From contig QVOM02000112.1 of assembly GCA_003586115.2 (NCBI GenBank), positions 44,579,487-44,643,486 of the forward strand: a stretch of 64,000 nucleotides of DNA, read 5' to 3'. The notes below the pieces were generated by a model. It made no database searches. It was not told where the DNA came from and worked only from the letters and a program-made list of their open reading frames with translations. The stretch is from Salvator merianae. Taxonomy: Eukaryota > Chordata > Lepidosauria > Squamata > Teiidae. Positions 58,961-64,000 of this stretch are shown piece by piece. A program made the position numbers and the translations under genes. Every line of letters starts with the position of its first letter. The first letter of the stretch is position 1.

Positions 58961-59196
58961 TCTCCTTCTCCTTCTCCTTCTCCTTCTCCTTCTCCTTCTC
59001 CTTCTCCTTCTCCTTCTCCTTCTCCTTCTCCTTCTCCTCCTCCNNNNNNNNNNNNNNNNNNNNNNNNNNNNNNNNNNNNNNNNNNNNNNNNNNNNNNNNN
59101 NNNNNNNNNNNNNNNNNNNNNNNNNNNNNNNNNNNNNNNNNNNNNNNNNNNNNNNNNNNNNNNNNNNNNNNNNTCCTCCTCCTCCTCCTTCTTTTT
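58961..59196. repeat. (CTTCTC)n / (TCC)n microsatellite with assembly gap
   Basis: Hexamer TCTCCT-type array from 58961, changing to TCC units, then 130 N (59044-59173), then TCC units again to about 59196. The gap marks a collapsed or unresolved repeat; true array length is unknown. The frames crossing the Ns are artefacts. Confidence 0.95.
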
Positions 59197-59407
59197 CAAA
59201 CACCAGTATACGTACTGAATGCAGGTATAGCTGATCACTACTTAAGTACTCCCCTAAAAATACGTGGAATTTGTAATGAATTTGATGAAAGACCTTAGTT
59301 TACATTACACATATTCTTTCTCTGATCCACACTAATGTGTGGACAGGAGAGGCCCCGAAGCTGACTTCTCAGTGCTGTGAAATATAGAAAGGCCCTAACT
59401 GACTAAG
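59197..59407. other. No recognisable feature
   Basis: Short unique-looking spacer. Confidence 0.4.
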
Positions 59408-60421
59408 GCTGCATCCAGACAGGGTCAAAACCCCATAATTATTTTGTAATTATACCTGATTTGCCAAACATCATTACGGTGCTCCTGTTACAGTCCTGGA
59501 ATACAGACCTGATTTACTGGATTATCGTTATTCCAATAAAATTAAGTATCATAGTGCAATATCCTGTTACTCCGTAACTGCAGTTTTGTTTGTATCACAG
59601 CATGAAAACTACAATGAGAGTTCAGTGTGAGCTATCACTAGCCAGAACTGCTTCACATGATACTATTGGTCACTTCTACAGCATGAGGGAGGGTTTGGTC
59701 ACATGGAAAGAAAATTTCACTTCTGTAGTTGTTGTGCCCTGCCCTGCACCTGAGGAAGCTGAGGAATCCTCAGAGGAGGACCAGGCACTGGGACATGAGG
59801 ATCCTTCAGGGGCAGAGGACCCTGACCTCACTGGGAGAGACTCTGTCGGACCCAGGTCTTCCCCGGGCTCAGAGTTGGAGAGACCCCCTCCCCAGCCAAC
59901 ACAGGCTGGAAAAGGTGAAGACCCGTAGGGTTTTAAGACACAACAAAAGAGTAAAGAATGCTGCACACGCTCTTCCCACCTGGCTGACTCCGAGCCTGAT
60001 TCAGATGGATAAAAAGCCAGAACAGATCCACACAACCTGTTGCTGGCAATCCATCCTTTTCTTGGCAACCTCCTGACTCCTCATTCATGCTCCCTGGCTT
60101 CTGACCAGTATTCTGACTTGTGACCTTGCCTCCCGGATCATCCTCGAACCTGTGCTTCTGATACTGGCTTTTCTGGCCCTGGATTGGTGATACAGACTTT
60201 GCTCTAACTCTCAGCATGCATGGTAAGGTGAGACTGTCTGCTTGCTCAATGCTATTAGCAGCCCCTCCTCTTGGCACCCAGTCTGACAGGACACTAGTAC
60301 AGCAAATGCTAAAATGCAGAGTATCGATCTAATGTCAAGACAATGAATGATAATTTCAGATGTGCTTTATACTAGTAAATCAATAAATTGCAGATTAAAT
60401 AAGTGATGTCTGGATGCAGCC
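59408..60421. mobile_element. TIR element (GGCTGCATCCAGACA ends) carrying a nested insert
   Basis: Starts GGCTGCATCCAGACA and ends with its exact reverse complement, a perfect 15-bp terminal inverted repeat. Subterminal inverted similarity includes gatttactgg against ctagtaaatc. The flanks are TAA and TGA, so a worn TWA duplication is possible and PIF/Harbinger is the best guess. The middle (59684-60297) looks like a separate insert. Confidence 0.65.
59684..60297. mobile_element. LTR-like insert bounded by 7-bp direct repeats
   Basis: 614 bp, much richer in G and C than the arms of the host element, flanked by TACAGCA at 59677-59683 and 60298-60304. It includes an acidic, proline-rich open stretch (59729-59928, PAPEEAEESSEEDQALGH and following) and a gataaaaag TATA-like box near 60008. 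This resembles a retrotransposon LTR (for example Gypsy type), but TG...CA ends are not present and no internal region is seen. Another class of insert is possible. Confidence 0.4.
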
Positions 60422-60631
60422 TGAGGTTGCATGTGAAAGTGCCTCAAGAGCAGTTTAGGGGTGACAGCGTATGCATTTTGTGATATTTAATCCGAATTAG
60501 AGGCAGGATGGGAACACTGAAATGTGGCAAAACTGCCAGCTACCACTTTCTAAATCACTTTTCATCCACTTTCTAATGGGCATTCCTGGAGACTGTGTTC
60601 TGTATTCTGAACCCCAATTTGTATTCTTTAA
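60422..60631. other. No recognisable feature
   Basis: Short unique-looking spacer. Confidence 0.4.
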
Positions 60632-61144
60632 GGGCCTGTTTGCATTTTGGCCCTGTTTGCACTTTGCGAGAGGAACGTTCCTGCTCACTTGCTAGTCAGC
60701 AGCATTCACACTTTCAAATGGAGTCAGCTGCCTGGAAGCTCACCCAAGTCCACCTGATGCTACCTGAAGCTGAGTAAGGCTGGTGAAGTAAATTGCAGTC
60801 TGGAATCTGACTTGCATGATCAGGTGTAGATCAGGGGAGCGGTGTTCATACTACTTCCGAGTTTGAAATGGTGGCAGGGAGGGACCAGCTTTGGAAACAA
60901 TTCTCTGGCTTCAAATTAGTAGCTCTATGCTTTAAATTAATAGCTCAATGCTTCAGATTAGTAGCTCTATGGTTTTGCAAGCAGCTCCCTGACTAGTGCA
61001 TTCCCATTCACACTGGTCCCCCTGCTGGTCAGCTCGCAACTGTTCCATTGCTGACTAGTGCAAATGCTGATCAGTAAACTCCATCTTCACCAGCCTGAAG
61101 CCTGCTAATTATTCTGTTCTGTTCTGGTATGTGTGAAAATGCCC
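60632..61144. mobile_element. GGGCC-ended non-autonomous DNA transposon
   Basis: Starts GGGCCTGTTTGCATTTTGG and ends GTGTGAAAATGCCC. The flanks are TAA and TAT. The left end is partly duplicated (ggccctgtttgcac again at 60649-60662). The interior includes three variants of aattagtagctctatg (60915-60975). No coding capacity. Confidence 0.55.
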
Positions 61145-61510
61145 TATGTTGCTAGTAAGTGTCCAGACGAACTCACTGTCCACAGCTTGACTGGGAGCAG
61201 CTGGACTGCTCACGGTCAGCAATGTTTGCACCTGCTTCTGGTTGCAAATGCTACAGGCCATGGCATGCCATGGCACGGTGCAGCTGTGGCTGTGCAGTAG
61301 CATGCCACATCCCCAGTTGCCACAGCAGTGGCTAAACATTTCCAAGGCTGCTGTCATGGCAGGTGGGCCAGTGTCCACACTGTGAATGCTGGAAGCCTGG
61401 TTCAGGGCTGTTCCAGCCTTCGTAGTGTGGATGGCCACTGTACCACTAGGATCTCTTCTAGTGTAGAATGGTATAATTATACAACTCTATGCTGGCAAGA
61501 GCAGGCCCTG
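61145..61510. mobile_element. Second GGGCC-family fragment in tandem
   Basis: Matches 3046-3270 (ccagttgccac... to tatgctggcaag) and 1640-1740 (gagcagctggactgctcac). Ends GGCAAGAGCAGGCCCTGAG. It abuts the previous element directly; whether this is one composite element or two cannot be settled by eye. Confidence 0.45.
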
Positions 61511-62309
61511 AGTGTCAATAGATTCTATCAGGATCCCAGTTATTTTAAACAATAAGAAAGTGGTTGTGGAAAACTGTCCCTACAGTAATTCAGGGGGGAT
61601 ATGAAGGCCTTCTATGGTAGATGTTGGTAGGAGGCCACAGCAGCAACAGGGCATTGGAAAGAAACCTATTCTGGATCTGCTAAGCTAGCCTGCTGTTCCA
61701 TTTTCTTCTTTCATTATGTAAGCCCCATCCAGTTTACTTCAGCATTGTTATGTTTAGACTGCAAATATTTACAACAGATGTGCCACTCTTCTTACGAGTA
61801 ACTCAGAGAGATTAAATGCGAAATCAAAAATTCTAAAAGTTCCTGGTCTTGGGAGACTCTGGGTGTGGCATTTGTGCTTTAGTGTGCTACAAAAATCACT
61901 TCCCATAGTCCTGGTTTTAGGATTGGGGCCTGCAGGTCCACCTGGTAGTCATGATAGAGTGGACGGCATGTAAAGCAGATGGCACATTCTAGTGGGGGAA
62001 GTGGCCACATAGATTTACATTAATGTGCAGATCTATGTGGCCTAGAAGTTTACAATAGAGGAACTTAATCCTGATTAAGGGCCCATGCAAAAAGAGCCTC
62101 AGTTTGGTACTTTGCTTTGGGCTTCATAAGTCCTCACATTGATTCTGATCTGTGAGCTCCTCCCCCACTCTGGTACACTCCATTCACAAAGGACAGAATG
62201 TGAACCTGATCAGGGAAGCCCCTGTCATCAGAATTCCCTATATTAGAGTGCATGAGAGAATGATTGGGCCTTATAGGCTGAAGCCCAGCAGAAACCCTGA
62301 AGACGATGG
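61511..62309. other. No gene; possible old repeat at 61840-62100
   Basis: 61840-62100 shares short blocks with the 57920-58440 family (gttcctggtcttgggagact, then gtgctacaaaaatcacttcc). Otherwise nothing is recognised. Confidence 0.35.
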
Positions 62310-62946
62310 CTGAAATTTGCCCGGATGGAAAAGTATCCTGGAATTTTCCTTTCACTTGCTGAGCGATGGAATTTTCCTATATTCGGCTGATGGGACTTTC
62401 CTGATATTTTGCTGAGAGAAATTAATTGAACATGGGTGTTTCCTGTTTTTGAGAACAGTCAGCGTACATCCTGTTGCCAGTACATTCTGAAGTGTGGAAG
62501 CAAAAGACTGACATTATTTGAGACAAAAGAACTGATGAGACCTGAGGTTGGACTGACCTAAGAAATATCCTATTATTATTCAATTGAGGTCAAATTGACC
62601 TGAAAAGTATCTGACAATTAATTGATTTCCAGAACTTTACATCAACAAATTGCATAAGGAATGGCTATAAAAAGGAGGACTTTTTATTTCAAAGTGTGCG
62701 CCAGAAGCTGCAGATTCTGCCTCCCAGTTGCCCTTCTTTGGTCTGATCAGCCAGGAGAGTGGGTTTTTCTGACTGGTGAGTATATGAGAGAGTGAGTGTG
62801 TGTGTGAATGTGAGAAACATATATTTATAAATAAAAGTTACATGCATTGTGTTTAAACCAAAACCAACGTTGGTATTCATTTCTTTTCTTAAGGCTTCTG
62901 AATAAGTAAGAAACCAATCTCACAGAATTAAAAGAACTTAGTCACA
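62310..62946 (+). mobile_element. Retroviral-type (ERV) LTR, probably solo
   Basis: The order of marks fits an LTR: an upstream region with three kappaB-like motifs, a TATA box (tataaaaagg, 62666-62675), a poly(A) signal (aataaa, 62830-62835) followed by a GT/T-rich stretch, and a 3' end ...GTCACA at 62946. It is followed after four bases by a primer-binding-site-like sequence. The 5' edge is not visible and 62310 is a guess. No gag, pol or env follows; from about 62975 the sequence belongs to another repeat. Confidence 0.5.
62340..62401 (+). promoter_or_regulatory. Cluster of three kappaB-like motifs in the putative U3
   Basis: GGAATTTTCC at 62340-62349, the same 10-mer at 62368-62377, and GGGACTTTCC at 62392-62401. 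The last matches the classical NF-kappaB site exactly; the other two fit Rel-type half-site pairs. They lie 265-330 bp upstream of the TATA box. Sequence match only; binding is inferred. Confidence 0.55.
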
Positions 62947-62950
62947 GTTT

Positions 62951-62969
62951 TGGTGACACCCCAACATCA
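62951..62969 (+). other. Possible primer-binding site (tRNA-Trp-like)
   Basis: TGGTGACACCCCAACATCA resembles the complement of the tRNA-Trp 3' end (TGGTGACCCCGACGTGA) with a two-base insertion and two transitions. Its position just after the LTR 3' end is where a PBS belongs. Confidence 0.45.
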
Positions 62970-62974
62970 AAGTC

Positions 62975-63330
62975 TACTGGCAGACTAGCAGACCTTGGTC
63001 CAGAACATGGAGGCATGCAGAAGTGTTTGGGACTACTGAGGGATCCATTTTGACAGCATGCTGCCAAAATTGTCCAGACCAGCCCCTGCCTTGAAACTCA
63101 TGCGAGCTTTAGGATCAGGGTCCAACTTTTGTTTCTAGTCCATGGAATGCTTGTATCCTGGTCCTGAAGCTCGGGTGAGCTTCAGGATCAGGAAAGGGGC
63201 TGGTCTGGACCAGCACCATCATGCAGATGATACTGTTCCAAGACACACTTTTCCATGGTCTGAACCAGTGGGCTGGCTGGTCTAGACAAACTGGCTCAGA
63301 CCACACAGAGGTAAGTGAAGAAAGGACCAT
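62975..63330. mobile_element. Old DNA-transposon-like repeat (ccattttggca family)
   Basis: Shares gaacatggaggcatgcagaa and ccattttgacagcatgctgccaaaa-type inverted pairing (about 63048-63072) with 58150-58230. The right end ...gtaagtgaagaaaggacc, reversed, resembles the GGxCCTTTC termini of the GGGCC group. No coding capacity. Confidence 0.4.
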
Positions 63331-64000
63331 AGTTGGCTGTATTAATCTGTATTCACCTTCTTTTTCCAATGCAGAATAGTGTCTAGGCTAACATAGATAC
63401 ATAGCCTTGGTCATTGCCTCTTTCCTAAGTTACCCTACTGGTTGTTGGGAGGATAAGACGAGGGAGGGATAATGTTTGTTAGATTGAACTATTTGGAAAG
63501 AAAGCTTAGGTATAAGTGCAAAACAAGCAGCTATGTTTTTGTTAGACCAACTCCTACAGGGAGACCATACCTGTTTGCAACTCACTATTAATATATTTAG
63601 GAATCAGGTTTACCCTTATTTCTTTCCATGCTTTCATTGTGGTTCTCATTTTGAGAATCTCTGTGACAGCTGTGATAAACTATATTGCACATAGTTCTTG
63701 GAAAGGACAACTCCATGGCTTACTGTATTTCATCCAGTGTTGTGGTCAAAATCCATGCTCAGCTCTCCTTAAGGGACAGTTGGGATAGGATCAGGCCTTA
63801 TTATAAGTTTGAACCAGAAAATCTAGATTAATGGTCTGAAAGGATTAAATGGATAGAACAAAGAAGCTCTAGGCACAACTGCTGATGAGCATCCATCAGT
63901 CAATGGAGGGATGGAAATGACTCAGATAAGCCAGGAATTGCATATGTCTCCTTCATCTAGATTGTGATTCAAATCTGCAATGAAAGACTGATGTGTTCTA
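63331..64000. other. No recognisable gene or element
   Basis: Nothing seen beyond chance frames. Confidence 0.45.

Noticed and set aside
58820..59238. Frames with long arginine, leucine or glycine/glutamate runs
   Set aside because: They are translations of the CTTCTC array across 130 Ns.
1..64000. CRISPR arrays, operons, phage or defence systems
   Set aside because: No spaced direct repeats, ribosome-binding-site-led gene strings or prokaryotic coding density; this is vertebrate repeat-rich DNA.

Overview
This window is vertebrate nuclear DNA, most likely from a squamate reptile (lizard or snake). It is AT-rich, has no dense coding, and is packed with interspersed repeats. The repeat mix supports a sauropsid: a CR1 LINE with the usual octamer tail (21305-22356), older CR1 and L2 LINE remains, and a tRNA-Ala-related SINE. 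A BovB / Sauria-SINE-type 3' tail (52012-52077) narrows this to squamates. Species was not determined. I found no host protein-coding exon, rRNA, tRNA gene or CRISPR array that I can defend. Apart from retroelement remnants, the open frames look like chance frames or frames through repeats.

Layout. 1-5.2 kb: a pair of 1.3-kb LTR-like direct repeats around a short non-homologous centre. 5.2-15 kb: mostly undifferentiated sequence with an old CR1-like LINE (ORF1 esterase to ORF2 endonuclease, 10.7-11.7 kb) and an L2 3' end (14.75-15.4 kb). 15.4-23 kb: hAT-type non-autonomous elements (TIR near TAGAGATGTGCA), one of them split by a PIF/Harbinger-type element (19.4-20.6 kb), then the youngest-looking CR1. 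23-36 kb: SINE, several palindromic MITEs, microsatellites and long unremarkable stretches. 36-41 kb: an old minus-strand CR1, a hairpin and a GGGCC-ended element. 41.6-48.6 kb is the most complex block: L1-like and L2-like LINE pieces interrupted by two Harbinger-type copies in opposite orientations, then a further copy that carries a hairpin with about 118-bp arms. 48.9-49.3 kb: a very GC-rich hAT-like element. 50-64 kb: GGGCC-ended elements, BovB tail, two small hAT elements with 8-bp duplications, an L1 3' end, a 130-base assembly gap in a pyrimidine microsatellite, an LTR-like insert nested in a TIR element, and a retroviral-type LTR followed by a primer-binding-site-like sequence and preceded by three kappaB-like motifs.

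No genes act together here. The window is best read as a transposon graveyard with a legible order of nested insertions. Family assignments rest on terminal repeats, target-site duplications and translated similarity that I judged by eye. No database search was run, and approximate edges are marked as such. I do not see a convincing new biological system. The strongest leads are the four-copy Harbinger-type family, the long hairpin within one copy, the GC-rich hAT-like element, and the LTR with clustered kappaB-like motifs.
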